Shown here one piece after another: positions 53,488 to 62,383 of a DNA stretch of 64,000 bases. The notes beneath the pieces were generated by a model. That model was not told the origin of the DNA. It searched no databases and was given only the letters and a program-made list of their open reading frames with translations. Where the stretch lies: positions 770,367 to 834,366 of the forward strand of contig JBCBSU010000001.1 in assembly GCA_039818985.1 (NCBI GenBank), read 5' to 3'. Source of the DNA: Pseudomonadota bacterium. Its GTDB lineage: Bacteria > Pseudomonadota > Alphaproteobacteria > Sphingomonadales > Sphingomonadaceae. The translations under genes and the position numbers were made by a program. How positions within the stretch are numbered: position 1 is the stretch's first letter; each line of letters begins with the position of its first letter.

Positions 53488-53577
53488 CGTCATTGCGAAC
53501 CCGGAGGGTGAAGCAATCCAGAGTCGCTTGCGCCTGGTTCACTGGATTGCCGCGTCGCTTCGCTCCTCGCAATGACG
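53488..53577. repeat. Intergenic palindromic repeat (CGTCATTGCGA family)
   Basis: CGTCATTGCGAACCCGGAGG leads the left arm; TCGCAATGACG ends the right arm. The sequence GAAGCAATCCAG and its mate CTGGATTGC pair inside. This is a well-known repeat type of alphaproteobacterial genomes. It separates the two acyl-CoA dehydrogenase genes. Confidence 0.85.
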
Positions 53578-53590
53578 ATTGATTCTTGCT

Positions 53591-54802
53591 TTAGCGCCCT
53601 TTGGGCAGGCCCAGCACATGCTCGGCGACGATATTGCGCTGAATCTCCGATGTGCCGCCGCCAATGGTGGCGGAGAAGCTGTTCAAATAGCTGCGGTGCC
53701 AATAGCCATCATCGACCGCATTCTCGTCGCCGACATAATAGCCGGCCCTGCTTCCCTGAAAGGCCAGAGAAAATTCGGTCAGATCGCGGATCATTTCGGT
53801 GCGCGCCAGCTTGTTCATCATCGCCAGACCCATGGGCCGGTCCTGATTGAGCGGCGCCATGCGGCGGCGCTGGTTGTTGAGGTTGAGCGCCTGGATTTCC
53901 ATCATCTGCTCGACCATCTTGTCGCGCATCACCGGATCGTCGAGCAAAGGCTTGCCCGCGCGTTCCGCTTTACGCGCCAGATCGACCACGCCCATCGCGT
54001 CGAGTTCCTTGATATAATAGCCGCCCGCCGGATTGACCTTGGCGCCGCGCTCATATTCGAGCGTTTTCATCGCCACCATCCAGCCATCACCTTCCTTGCC
54101 GACCAGCCCTTCGGCGGGCACGCGGGCATCGGTGAAGAAGGTCTGGACAAAGCCATATTCGCCGGTGAGCTTCTTGATCCGCCTGGTCTCGATACCGGGG
54201 ATTTTCATCGGAATCAGGAAGAAGCTTAGACCTGCATATTTGTTCGGGCCGTCATTGCTGGTGCGTGCCAGCAGGATCATATATTTGGCGCGGTCGCCGA
54301 GCGAGGTCCAGATTTTCGAGCCGTTGAGGACATATTCATCGCCGTCCCGCACGGCTTTCAATTGCGCACTGCCAAGGTCGGAGCCATGTTCCGGCTCGGA
54401 GAAACCCTGACACCAGATGTCCTCTGCGCTCAACATCCCTTTGATATATTTCTTTTTATCTTCCTCACTGCCGATATCCATCAGCAGCGGTCCGGCCCAG
54501 CCAATGCCGATGGCGTTGAGGATGATCGGGCCGTCATATTTCTTCATCGCCCGGGTGGCGACGCGCTGGAAGTCCGGGTGCATCCCATGGCCGCCATATT
54601 CGGATGGCCAGCTGGTGCCGAGATAACCCGCTTCATAGACCTTGCGCTGCCAGTCGCAGAGGAAATCAAACTGTTCATCGGTGCTGACTTCCATAAAGGT
54701 CAGCGGCAGCATGAAACCGGGATCGGTGACGGTGTTCTCCTTGAACCAGGCATCGGCCTGGGCCTCAAAGTCCTTCAGCTCCGCCTCGCTCGGCTTGGAC
54801 AT
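53591..54802 (-). CDS. Acyl-CoA dehydrogenase (second of a pair)
   Basis: A 403-residue acyl-CoA dehydrogenase. WQRKVYEAGYLGTSWPSEYGGHGM, WCQGFSEPEHGSDLGS (the FAD/substrate block), KIWTSLGDRAKYMILLART and the C-terminal GGGTSEIQRNIVAEHVLGLPKG motif are present. The start is the ATG at 54802 following a ribosome site (AGGAGAG). With the following dehydrogenase it resembles the two-subunit acyl-CoA dehydrogenases of side-chain or steroid degradation, a comparison made from memory. Confidence 0.92.
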   Translation of the reverse strand: MSKPSEAELKDFEAQADAWFKENTVTDPGFMLPLTFMEVSTDEQFDFLCDWQRKVYEAGYLGTSWPSEYGGHGMHPDFQRVATRAMKKYDGPIILNAIGIGWAGPLLMDIGSEEDKKKYIKGMLSAEDIWCQGFSEPEHGSDLGSAQLKAVRDGDEYVLNGSKIWTSLGDRAKYMILLARTSNDGPNKYAGLSFFLIPMKIPGIETRRIKKLTGEYGFVQTFFTDARVPAEGLVGKEGDGWMVAMKTLEYERGAKVNPAGGYYIKELDAMGVVDLARKAERAGKPLLDDPVMRDKMVEQMMEIQALNLNNQRRRMAPLNQDRPMGLAMMNKLARTEMIRDLTEFSLAFQGSRAGYYVGDENAVDDGYWHRSYLNSFSATIGGGTSEIQRNIVAEHVLGLPKGR

Positions 54803-54903
54803 AATGCTCTCCTGCTGATTCTTTTGTGCATTTAATCGTTCGATTAAACTGGAGAATGCGGGAGGCTGGCAGCAATGTCCAGAGGGATTTGAGGATGGAT
54901 AGA

Positions 54904-55053
54904 CTAGCTGTTGATCCACCAGCGGATCAGATAGGCCACCACGCCGATAAACGTGACGCTGGCACCCCAGATCAATGCCATCCAGCCCAGCCGCTTCCAC
55001 AGCGGCGTATTGGCGGCGGGGTCGGGGGGTAGCGGGGTATTGCGTTTAGCCAT
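54904..55053 (-). CDS. DUF2474 small membrane protein, CydX-like subunit of cytochrome bd
   Basis: A 49-residue protein, too short for most gene callers. After a hydrophilic Pro-rich start (MAKRNTPLPPDPAANTPL) comes WKRLGWMALIWGASVTFIG and then VVAYLIRWWIN, one membrane helix with flanking tryptophans, typical of DUF2474. These peptides stabilise short-Q-loop cytochrome bd oxidases. It is the last gene after cydA and cydB on the same strand, separated from cydB by a repeat. Confidence 0.85.
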   Translation of the reverse strand: MAKRNTPLPPDPAANTPLWKRLGWMALIWGASVTFIGVVAYLIRWWINS

Positions 55054-55087
55054 TAGAGCGTTTCCGAGATTGCAAGATTCGCCTGCT

Positions 55088-55180
55088 TCTCCCTCTCCCT
55101 GACGGGGAGAGGGTCGGGGTGAGCGTCCTGGCCATCAGCATGGCACACCCTCACCCAACCCTCTCCCTCGAGGGAGAGGG
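55088..55180. repeat. Intergenic palindromic repeat (CTCCCTCTCCC family)
   Basis: CTCCCTCTCCCTGACGGGGA and the right arm CTCTCCCTCGAGGGAGAGGG each form a small hairpin and also pair with each other around GGGTGAG and CTCACCC. It lies between cydB and the DUF2474 gene. Confidence 0.75.
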
Positions 55181-55209
55181 CTAATGATCCGTGCAATATC
55201 AGAACCTTT

Positions 55210-56211
55210 CTAATGATAGCCCGCGTCCGATACTTTGCCGCGGAACACCCAGTAGGCCCAGCCGGTATAGGCCAGGATGACCGGTACGATGATGACCGTA
55301 CCGACCAGCATGAACAGCTGGCTGCTGGGGTCGGTGGCGGCATCCCAGATGGTGATGCTCTCCGGTACGATATAGGGAAACATCGAGATACCCAGACCGA
55401 TCATTCCCATCAGGAACAGCGCCAGCGTGAGCAGGAAAGGGGTATATTCCTGTCGCTTTTTGAGGCCGCGAAACAGCAGTACCGTGATGATCAGCGTCAG
55501 CAACGGCACTTGCGCGGTGAAGATGATGTTCGGGAAATCGAACCAGTGCCGCCAATATTCCGCATCAAGAAATGGCGTGGTGAGACTGACCAGCCCGAGC
55601 AGCAGCAGCGTTGCCGGAAACAGCCGCCAGCTGAGCCAATAGGCGCGCTCCTGTATCGGGCCGTCGGTCTTCATAATCAACCAGGTGCTGCCGAGCAGAG
55701 CATAGCCAACCGTCGTGCCGACACCGGTGAGCAGACTGTAGGGCGACAGCCAGTCAAGCCAGCCACCTGCATAGTTGCGGCCTTCAACCTCAATGCCCTG
55801 GAGCAGCGCGCCCAGAGTAATGCCCTGACACAGCGCCGCGACCAGCGATCCGGCGGTAAAGGCAAAGTCCCAGAACTTCTCATGCCCTGGGTCACGCCAA
55901 CGGCCTTCAAAGGCGACACCGCGCAAAACCAGGCCGAGCAGCATCGCGGTAATCGGCGGATAGACGGCGGGTAGGATCACCGCATAGGCCAGCGGAAAGG
56001 CAGCAAACAGCCCGCCTGCGCCGAGCACGAGCCAAGTTTCATTGCCATCCCATACCGGCGCGACCGAGTTCATCGCCTTGTCGCGCTGCGCTTTGTCTTT
56101 CAGTGTCGGGAAGATAATGCCGATGCCAAGGTCAAAGCCGTCCAGAACGACGTAGAGGAAGACGGCAAAGGCGATGATAAACGCCCAGATCAGCGAGAGG
56201 TCAATGGTCAA
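55210..56211 (-). CDS. cydB: Cytochrome bd ubiquinol oxidase subunit II
   Basis: A 333-residue integral membrane protein with about eight helices. DLSLIWAFIIAFAVFLYVVLDGFDLGIG at the N-terminus and GNETWLVLGAGGLFAAFP are the CydB signatures. It pairs with CydA in the quinol-oxidising, oxygen-reducing bd oxidase of the inner membrane. It follows cydA after a repeat-filled gap (56212-56329). Confidence 0.95.
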   Translation of the reverse strand: MTIDLSLIWAFIIAFAVFLYVVLDGFDLGIGIIFPTLKDKAQRDKAMNSVAPVWDGNETWLVLGAGGLFAAFPLAYAVILPAVYPPITAMLLGLVLRGVAFEGRWRDPGHEKFWDFAFTAGSLVAALCQGITLGALLQGIEVEGRNYAGGWLDWLSPYSLLTGVGTTVGYALLGSTWLIMKTDGPIQERAYWLSWRLFPATLLLLGLVSLTTPFLDAEYWRHWFDFPNIIFTAQVPLLTLIITVLLFRGLKKRQEYTPFLLTLALFLMGMIGLGISMFPYIVPESITIWDAATDPSSQLFMLVGTVIIVPVILAYTGWAYWVFRGKVSDAGYH

Positions 56212-56229
56212 GGCACATACCTCTCATTA

Positions 56230-56306
56230 CCGTTCGCACTGAGCTTGTCGAAGTGCCGTTCTTTTTTCGAGTAAGTACAGTCCTTCGACAAGCTCAGGAC
56301 GAACGG
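56230..56306. repeat. Intergenic palindromic repeat, copy 2 (CCGTTCG...CTTGTCGAAG family)
   Basis: The left arm CCGTTCGCACTGAGCTTGTC pairs with the right arm ending AAGCTCAGGACGAACGG. It is in the same family as 2123-2205 and lies between cydA and cydB. Confidence 0.85.
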
Positions 56307-56329
56307 GTTTTGATGGCGTAGGCAACTAC

Positions 56330-57733
56330 TCATGCCGGTTGCCCCGCCAGATTATTGCCCGAGCGCATTCCAGCGGTGCGGATCGGGCCCTTTTCGGCCA
56401 CTTCTTCCTTGCCGGTCACCGGCTTGTGCATCAGGCGCAATATGTACCAGGTACCGGCGCCGAACATGATGAAATACGTCACCACGAACGCCAGCAGTGA
56501 TGCGCCGACAGCTGGTGCATCAAGTGGTGAGACGCTTTCTGCCGTGGTGAGCGCACCATAGATGGTATAGGGCTGGCGACCGACTTCGGTGGTCACCCAT
56601 CCGGCAATGACAGCAACAAAACCGCTTGGGCCCATCAGCAACGCCCATTTGTGCAGCCATGGCCAGTCATAGAGCTTTTTGCGCCAGCGTGCGAACAGGC
56701 TGACCGCGCCGATCAGCATCATCAACAGCCCCAAGCCGACCATGATACGGAACGACCAGAAGACGATGCCCACAGGCGGTTGTTCGTCATCGGGGATGGT
56801 GTCGAGGCCTTCCAGCGGTGCGTCGAGATCATGTTTGAGGATGAGCGAGGACAATTTGGGAATGCCAAAGGCCCAGTCGAGCCGTTGTTCGTCGTCATTG
56901 GGAATGCCGAAGAGATAAAGCGGCGCGCCTTCTGCATGGCTTTCATAATGGCCTTCCATCGCCATCACCTTTTGCGGCTGATGCTCCAGCGTGTTGAGGC
57001 CGTGCATGTCACCGGCGAAAATCTGGATCGGCGCTACCAAAGCCGCCATCCACATCGCCATGGAGAACATTTTGCGCGCATGCGGTTCGGCCTTGTCGCG
57101 CAGCAAATGCCAGGCCCCGACCGCGCCGACGACAAAGGCGGTGGTGAGATAGGCCGCCAGCACCGTGTGCACCAGGCGATAGGGGAAGCTGGGACTGAAG
57201 ATGATCGCCCACCAGCTCTCACCGGGCACGAACTGGCCATTTTCGGCAATCTCATAGCCGACTGGCGTCTGCATCCAGCTATTGACCGAGAGGATCCAGA
57301 AGGCGGAGATACAGGTGCCAATGGCGACCATCAGCGTTGCGGTAAAGTGCAGTTTGCGTCCGACCTTGTCCATGCCGAACAGCATCACGCCGAGAAAACC
57401 GGCCTCAAGGAAAAAGGCGGTGAGTACCTCATACGCCATGAGCGGTCCGATCACCGGTCCCGCCTTGTCGGAGAATACCGACCAGTTGGTGCCGAACTGA
57501 TAGGACATGACGATACCTGAGACGACGCCCATGGCGAAAGCGATGGCGAATATCTTTCGCCAATATTTGAACAGGTCAAGATAGAGCGTTTTGCCGGTTT
57601 TCAGCCACAGCCCCTCGAGCACCGCCAGGAAACTCGCCAGACCGATAGAGAAGGCGGGAAAGATGAAATGAAAGCTGACGGTGAAGGCAAATTGTATTCG
57701 CGCGAGCAACAGGGCGTCGAGACCATCGAACAT
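56330..57733 (-). CDS. cydA: Cytochrome bd ubiquinol oxidase subunit I (short-Q-loop, CIO-like)
   Basis: A 467-residue membrane subunit binding the hemes b and d. It opens MFDGLDALLLARIQFAFTVSFH with the heme-ligand histidine at 22; GWVTTEVGRQPY is the quinol-region signature. The length is nearer the short-Q-loop cyanide-insensitive (CioA) type than E. coli CydA, and the DUF2474 gene supports this. The oxidase works under low oxygen or oxidative stress. Upstream in-frame starts exist to 57769. Confidence 0.95.
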   Translation of the reverse strand: MFDGLDALLLARIQFAFTVSFHFIFPAFSIGLASFLAVLEGLWLKTGKTLYLDLFKYWRKIFAIAFAMGVVSGIVMSYQFGTNWSVFSDKAGPVIGPLMAYEVLTAFFLEAGFLGVMLFGMDKVGRKLHFTATLMVAIGTCISAFWILSVNSWMQTPVGYEIAENGQFVPGESWWAIIFSPSFPYRLVHTVLAAYLTTAFVVGAVGAWHLLRDKAEPHARKMFSMAMWMAALVAPIQIFAGDMHGLNTLEHQPQKVMAMEGHYESHAEGAPLYLFGIPNDDEQRLDWAFGIPKLSSLILKHDLDAPLEGLDTIPDDEQPPVGIVFWSFRIMVGLGLLMMLIGAVSLFARWRKKLYDWPWLHKWALLMGPSGFVAVIAGWVTTEVGRQPYTIYGALTTAESVSPLDAPAVGASLLAFVVTYFIMFGAGTWYILRLMHKPVTGKEEVAEKGPIRTAGMRSGNNLAGQPA

Positions 57734-57847
57734 GCAATATCTCCGTTGCAGGCTTATATGGCGCTGCATTACGGCAATTACGAGGCAGCGCGCGGTAAGT
57801 TCCGTTGCGAAAGGATAAGAGTGAGTTGCAGAACGTGCAACTGCTAT

Positions 57848-57975
57848 CCTCCCCGCTCGCGGGGAGGTGGACCAGCAAAGCCGGTAGAGGGGGCGGGCAA
57901 CCCTGCACAGCGCAATTGGAGGCCCTCCGTTTCGCCTTCGCTAAAGCTATTGCGAGCCACTTCTCCGTGAACAGA
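57848..57975. repeat. Intergenic repeat with CCTCCCCGCTCGCGGGGAGG hairpin
   Basis: A 9-10 bp hairpin (TCCCCG/CGGGGA) leads a stretch with GGTGG, AAAGCCGGTAGAGGGGGCGG and further repeat-like pieces, as in another dispersed intergenic family. It occupies most of the gap between cydA and the antiporter gene. Confidence 0.5.
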
Positions 57976-57983
57976 GAAGATGC

Positions 57984-59708
57984 CTAACCTTCGCGCCCGA
58001 TAATGATCGCGCTGCGCTGCTCATCGACAATGCTGCGCGCGGCATCTTCGGGGATGCCGATGCTGGTCAGCAGCCGTTCGCACAGCTCCAGACTGGCCTC
58101 AACCGTCTCGGGTACCGCATTGGTTGCGCCATGGTCGAGCAAGTGGCGTGCATGGTCGACATCGCGGGCGCGGGCCATGATCGGCACATGCGGCCAGTTG
58201 CCCTTGACCGTCTTTATCAGCGGTGCGGCAGAACCCGGCTGGTCCATGGTGGTGGCAAAGGCGGCGGCGCTTTCGATGCCGAGATGGGTAAGCAATTCGG
58301 GCTGGCTGGCATCGCCAAAATAGACATTAGCTCCTGCCTGGCGTTCACGATCGACCAGCGCCGGGTCATTGTCGATGGCGACATAGGGGATACGCTGCTC
58401 ATCTAACAGCTGGGCCAGCATCTTGCCGACCCGGCCAAAGCCGCCGATGATCACCGGATGCTCGTCATCGATTGGGGCATCGCTGCCCGGCATATCGGCA
58501 TTGCGCGTGCGGATTGCTTCGCCCAACTGCCGGCCGGCAATGGCGAGGAACGGCGTGAGGAACATCGTGACCACCACCACCAGCAAAATGAACCGCGCCG
58601 CATCGGGATCGAGCAACGACAGCGACAGCGCGGCGGTGATGACGACAAAGGCGAACTCACCGCCCTGGCTCATCAGCACGGCAGTTTCGGCGCTGACATC
58701 TTTTGGCAGGCGGAACGCCCGGGCGAGGCCATAGAGAATGCATCCCTTGAGCAGCAGCAGCCCGACAACCGAGAGCAGCACCATCTCGATATCGGTCCAG
58801 ACCGCGACGATATCGAGGCTCATGCCGACCGAGATGAAGAACAGGCCGAGCAACAGGCCCTTGAACGGTTCGATATCGGCGGCGATCTGGTGACGATATT
58901 CGGTCCCGGCGAACAGCAGCCCGGCAAGGAATGCGCCGAGCGCCATCGATAGCCCCGCCTGGGCGGTGACCGCAGCGGTGACCAGCACCAGCAACACGAC
59001 CGCGGCCATGAACACCTCGCGGCTGCCGGTGCTGCCGACAAAGCGCAGAAATGGCCTCACGATCATCCGCCCGATCAGGAAGATGGCGGCGATGACCAGC
59101 ACCGCCTGGCCGATGGCCTTGCCGGCAGCCAGCGCCATTGATCCCTCGACCGTGGCACCGGCGACGCCGACAAAGAACAGGATTGGCACCACCGCAAGGT
59201 CCTGCAACAGAAGAACGCCGAAGCTGGCGCGACCGGCCGGGGTGCTGAGGCGACGGCTTTCGGTAAGCAACTGCATCACCAGCGCGGTTGAGGAGAGGGC
59301 TAGGCACAGGCCGAAGGTCGTCGCAGCGACCAGCGCATTGCCATACCAGTAAGCGATGGCACCAATAGCCAGCGCGCTGACGGCAACCTGCGCGCCACCA
59401 AAGCCAAACACCAGCCGCCGCATCCCCCATAGCTGTGCAACCGACAGTTCCAAGCCGATGGTGAACAGCAGAAAGACCACGCCCAGCTCGGCAAATTGGC
59501 GCACGCCCTCCAGATCGCTGAACACCATATATTCCAGCACCGGCGTCTCCCCGACCAGCCGGCCGACGCCATAGGGCCCGATAACCAGCCCGACGAAGAG
59601 AAACCCAAGCACCGGGCTGACTCCGAGCCGCCGCACCAGCGGCACCACCAGTCCGGCAGCGACCAGAAAGACGATGATTTCACGCAGATAGGGAATTTCG
59701 GGATGCAC
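57984..59708 (-). CDS. CPA2 family cation:proton antiporter with TrkA-N domain (KefB-like)
   Basis: A 574-residue antiporter: about 12 membrane helices, then a Rossmann-type TrkA-N domain (HPVIIGGFGRVGKMLAQLL, ... VYFGDASQPELL) that senses nucleotides or glutathione adducts. The N-terminal VLGFLFVGLVIGPYGVG and GVVFLLFTIGLELS are family hallmarks. It exchanges K+ or Na+ for H+ for pH or electrophile stress. It starts at GTG 59708. No ancillary KefF/KefG gene is adjacent. Confidence 0.92.
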   Translation of the reverse strand: MHPEIPYLREIIVFLVAAGLVVPLVRRLGVSPVLGFLFVGLVIGPYGVGRLVGETPVLEYMVFSDLEGVRQFAELGVVFLLFTIGLELSVAQLWGMRRLVFGFGGAQVAVSALAIGAIAYWYGNALVAATTFGLCLALSSTALVMQLLTESRRLSTPAGRASFGVLLLQDLAVVPILFFVGVAGATVEGSMALAAGKAIGQAVLVIAAIFLIGRMIVRPFLRFVGSTGSREVFMAAVVLLVLVTAAVTAQAGLSMALGAFLAGLLFAGTEYRHQIAADIEPFKGLLLGLFFISVGMSLDIVAVWTDIEMVLLSVVGLLLLKGCILYGLARAFRLPKDVSAETAVLMSQGGEFAFVVITAALSLSLLDPDAARFILLVVVVTMFLTPFLAIAGRQLGEAIRTRNADMPGSDAPIDDEHPVIIGGFGRVGKMLAQLLDEQRIPYVAIDNDPALVDRERQAGANVYFGDASQPELLTHLGIESAAAFATTMDQPGSAAPLIKTVKGNWPHVPIMARARDVDHARHLLDHGATNAVPETVEASLELCERLLTSIGIPEDAARSIVDEQRSAIIIGREG

Positions 59709-59805
59709 GGCATTGTCCCTTTGGGCGGTGCGTTGCGACTGTCAGGGCGCTACAAAACTCGCCCCTGGCTGTCAAAAGGCCAGCCTTATTCTATCACGCA
59801 GCACA

Positions 59806-60810
59806 TCAAGCTTCTATCGCCTGCATCAGATAGCACAGACAATCCTGGCGGATGGCATCGTGGCTGAAACTGATCATCGACGGGGTGCTGTCGCGACTGA
59901 GCCGGATCGTGCCCCCATCATAGCGGAAAAATTCTTCTGTAAGGTCTTGACCATGTTCGTCTACCACCCGGAGCGGCGATTGTGCGCGGCGACTGGTGCC
60001 CCAGACATGACCCGCAGGCAAATGGGTGAAATTCAGCCCTGCCAGTTCGGGCTGCAGGCTGAGGTCGGCGGCTTCGTAGCTGTCGCCGCCATCAAAGGAT
60101 ATGGTGCAATCGGGCGCGATCACCACGCGGCCCACTGTCTCGAACAGCCGGGTCGGCTCCTCAAGCGGGGTGGTGGCAAAGGCATCGAGCGCCAGCACCC
60201 GGTCGATCAGCCGGATCGCCGCCTCCAGGCCTGATTCATCGCCGCTCTGGCCGCATTCCAGCGTTATTGCCGGGCACAGTTCGGCAAAGGCGATGGATTG
60301 GGTGGTGCTGGGGTTGCGGTAGAACACGCTTAAAGGTCCGAAAAGCGAGGCCAGATGCAAGTCGGCAGGGCGCAGTGTATTGACACAGCCATAATGCGGA
60401 TTGGTGCCGCTATTATTGTGAATGTCGATGCTGGCGAACAGATTGCCGCGCCGGACAATGTCGATCACCGATTGCGCCAGCGCATGATAGTCGGTGGTGC
60501 CATGTGCCCAGATACGGTTGAAATCCTCCTGGCCCTCCAGCATCCGTACACCCGCCGCAGTGGCATCGACATTGCCGATAAAGATCATCAGATTGCGTCT
60601 TGGCTTCACATTGCGAAAGCGCTGCTCAAGATATTGCAGCACCTGAAAGCTGGTGGTCTCATTGCCGTGCAGCAGGGTGGAGATAAACAGCGTCTCGTCG
60701 CGACCGCCCTCCAGCGCGATCAGCGTCGGGCGCTCGAACAGCTGCTTGATATCGCGCGGACCGATATTGGCGAGTTCGGGCGGAATATAATCGATCAGAT
60801 CAGGGTGCAT
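59806..60810 (-). CDS. Succinylglutamate desuccinylase/aspartoacylase family (M14-type) deacylase
   Basis: A 334-residue zinc carboxypeptidase-fold hydrolase. The zinc ligands are H48 and E51 in LLHGNETTS and the histidine of ASIDIHNNSG; AITLECGQSGDESG is the later conserved block. It would cleave an N-acyl amino acid or similar amide. It overlaps in operon fashion with a GCS2-type ligase 22 bases upstream, the ligase gene being first. Confidence 0.88.
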   Translation of the reverse strand: MHPDLIDYIPPELANIGPRDIKQLFERPTLIALEGGRDETLFISTLLHGNETTSFQVLQYLEQRFRNVKPRRNLMIFIGNVDATAAGVRMLEGQEDFNRIWAHGTTDYHALAQSVIDIVRRGNLFASIDIHNNSGTNPHYGCVNTLRPADLHLASLFGPLSVFYRNPSTTQSIAFAELCPAITLECGQSGDESGLEAAIRLIDRVLALDAFATTPLEEPTRLFETVGRVVIAPDCTISFDGGDSYEAADLSLQPELAGLNFTHLPAGHVWGTSRRAQSPLRVVDEHGQDLTEEFFRYDGGTIRLSRDSTPSMISFSHDAIRQDCLCYLMQAIEA

Positions 60811-60832
60811 TATTCTTTGTGGGTCAGGCGGG

Positions 60833-62263
60833 TCAGATCGTCCATTCATGCACCGGCTTGCCCGTCCGCTGCATCTCGACATAACGCTGTGTCAGTGCCT
60901 GATAATTGGTGCCATGGCAATTGACAAAACTGCGTTGCCATGCGGCGCCGGTCTGGCCGTTGCGCAGCCGGTCGTCCAATATGTCATTGAAATAGATGTT
61001 GAGATCGCCCTTGTCGATCCCCGCTTTTGTCAGCGCGTCACAGGCCATGGGGATCAGGTGATCGAGCAGCAGCGCCTGGACATTCACCGTCTTCCCGGCC
61101 CAGCGGACATCGGCGTGCAGGCCATGGCGGGCACAGGCGTAGAAATTGGCGCGCGCATCCTCGAACGGGGTTTCACTCTCGGGTGGAGTCTCGGCTTCGG
61201 CCAGCGCCAGCATCAGGCCATGGCACAGCGCCAGATTGGCGACAGTGTCGGCGATGCTGGGGCCGGCGGGCATTACCCGGTGCTCGATGCGCAGATGCGG
61301 TGATCCCGCACCGTCAAAGCCCAATATCGGCCGTACCCAGCGCCATATGGTGCCATTCTGGAGTCTCAGATGCGGCAGCTTGCGGTCATCATCGGACAGT
61401 GCTGGCAGCAGGTCGCCATAATGCATGTTGAGCAGGAACAGCTCGAGGAACGACTCTTTCAGATAGCCGGTGCCAAGCGTCACCCGCTGGGCATTGCGGC
61501 CGCTGGGCTCGCGGAAATTGTCCATGCTGGTTGCCTGTTCAAAAGCAGGGATGCGCGTCTCGTCCCATAGCGACTTGCTGAACAGGAACGGCGAATTGGC
61601 GGTCGCCGCCACCAGCGGGCCAGAGATCAGAATACCGGCATTATACAGCCGCACTGCATCACCCTGGTTTACCTTGAGATGCGATTGCAATGAGGTGCAC
61701 GCCGCCTCCAGCATCAGATCCTCGGCGACATAATCGAGCGTATCATAGCCCTTGATGGTGATATGCAGCGGCTGATGGTCGCGGCGTCGGAAAACCTCGC
61801 GATTAAGCGCGCGATAGCGTTCGGAATCCGACATCCAGTCGGGTTTCAGCATCTCGTTGCGGATGGTCGGCAATATGCCGATCATTACCGGGGAGAGATC
61901 ATGCGGCCGCCCGGCGCGCTCGCATTTCTGCCAGCTGAGTGACAGGTCATTCTGGGTCTGGAACAGCATATCCCTGGTCAGGGTGCGGATGGGGGCGTTG
62001 AGCTCGAAATTGAACTTGGAAAGCTCGGTAACGATGTCCGGGTCATCGGCGGTGGCGATGAATTCGGCATTTTGCGGCGCCGGCAGGCAATCGGTATCGG
62101 TCAGCCAGCCTTCCAGCTCCAGCCCGACCGTGGGCACATCGTCCTGATCAAAAGCGCGCTCGTCAAACCATTGCTTCAACGTCGCCGTTTCGCGCCGCAA
62201 CCGGTTGCGAAATTCCTCGCGGTCAGCGGCGGTGAAATCCGCGTCGTCAATTTCCTGCCCCAT
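60833..62263 (-). CDS. Glutamate-cysteine ligase-like (GCS2) carboxylate-amine ligase
   Basis: A 476-residue ATP-dependent ligase of the GCS2 fold. VPTVGLELEGWLTD, IVTELSKFNFELNAP, LHITIKGYDTLD and PHLRIEHRVMPAGPS are recognisable. It is not the ordinary glutathione-biosynthetic GshA by length or motifs. It forms an amide from a carboxylate and an amine; the deacylase next to it may reverse or edit the same bond or remove an acyl cap. Starts at ATG. Confidence 0.85.
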   Translation of the reverse strand: MGQEIDDADFTAADREEFRNRLRRETATLKQWFDERAFDQDDVPTVGLELEGWLTDTDCLPAPQNAEFIATADDPDIVTELSKFNFELNAPIRTLTRDMLFQTQNDLSLSWQKCERAGRPHDLSPVMIGILPTIRNEMLKPDWMSDSERYRALNREVFRRRDHQPLHITIKGYDTLDYVAEDLMLEAACTSLQSHLKVNQGDAVRLYNAGILISGPLVAATANSPFLFSKSLWDETRIPAFEQATSMDNFREPSGRNAQRVTLGTGYLKESFLELFLLNMHYGDLLPALSDDDRKLPHLRLQNGTIWRWVRPILGFDGAGSPHLRIEHRVMPAGPSIADTVANLALCHGLMLALAEAETPPESETPFEDARANFYACARHGLHADVRWAGKTVNVQALLLDHLIPMACDALTKAGIDKGDLNIYFNDILDDRLRNGQTGAAWQRSFVNCHGTNYQALTQRYVEMQRTGKPVHEWTI

Positions 62264-62336
62264 AAGCGCGCGTCCCTGCCTATCGACTTAAACGGTAATT
62301 GAAGCCGATCTGCGGAGAGGATGCAATATGGAAGAA

Positions 62337-62383
62337 TGGTGGACGCACTAGGGTTCGAACCTAGGACGCGCTGATTAAGAGCG
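62337..62383 (-). other. tRNA-Lys 3' fragment (candidate attachment site of an integrated element)
   Basis: Read on the minus strand, CTCTTAATCAG opens at the anticodon loop (CTT), then come the variable loop, the T arm (CCTAG/CTAGG around GTTCGAA-type loop), the acceptor 3' strand TGCGTCC, A and CCA. The 5' half is missing: the bases before the anticodon loop (CCACG) do not pair with the 3' anticodon stem and no D arm is present. Such 3' halves mark the far end of an island integrated by a tyrosine recombinase into a tRNA gene. Confidence 0.8.

Noticed and set aside
55088-57975. The palindromic repeats as transcription terminators of the cyd operon
   Set aside because: They have long imperfect stems and no U-run, and belong to dispersed families, so they are listed as repeats rather than terminators.
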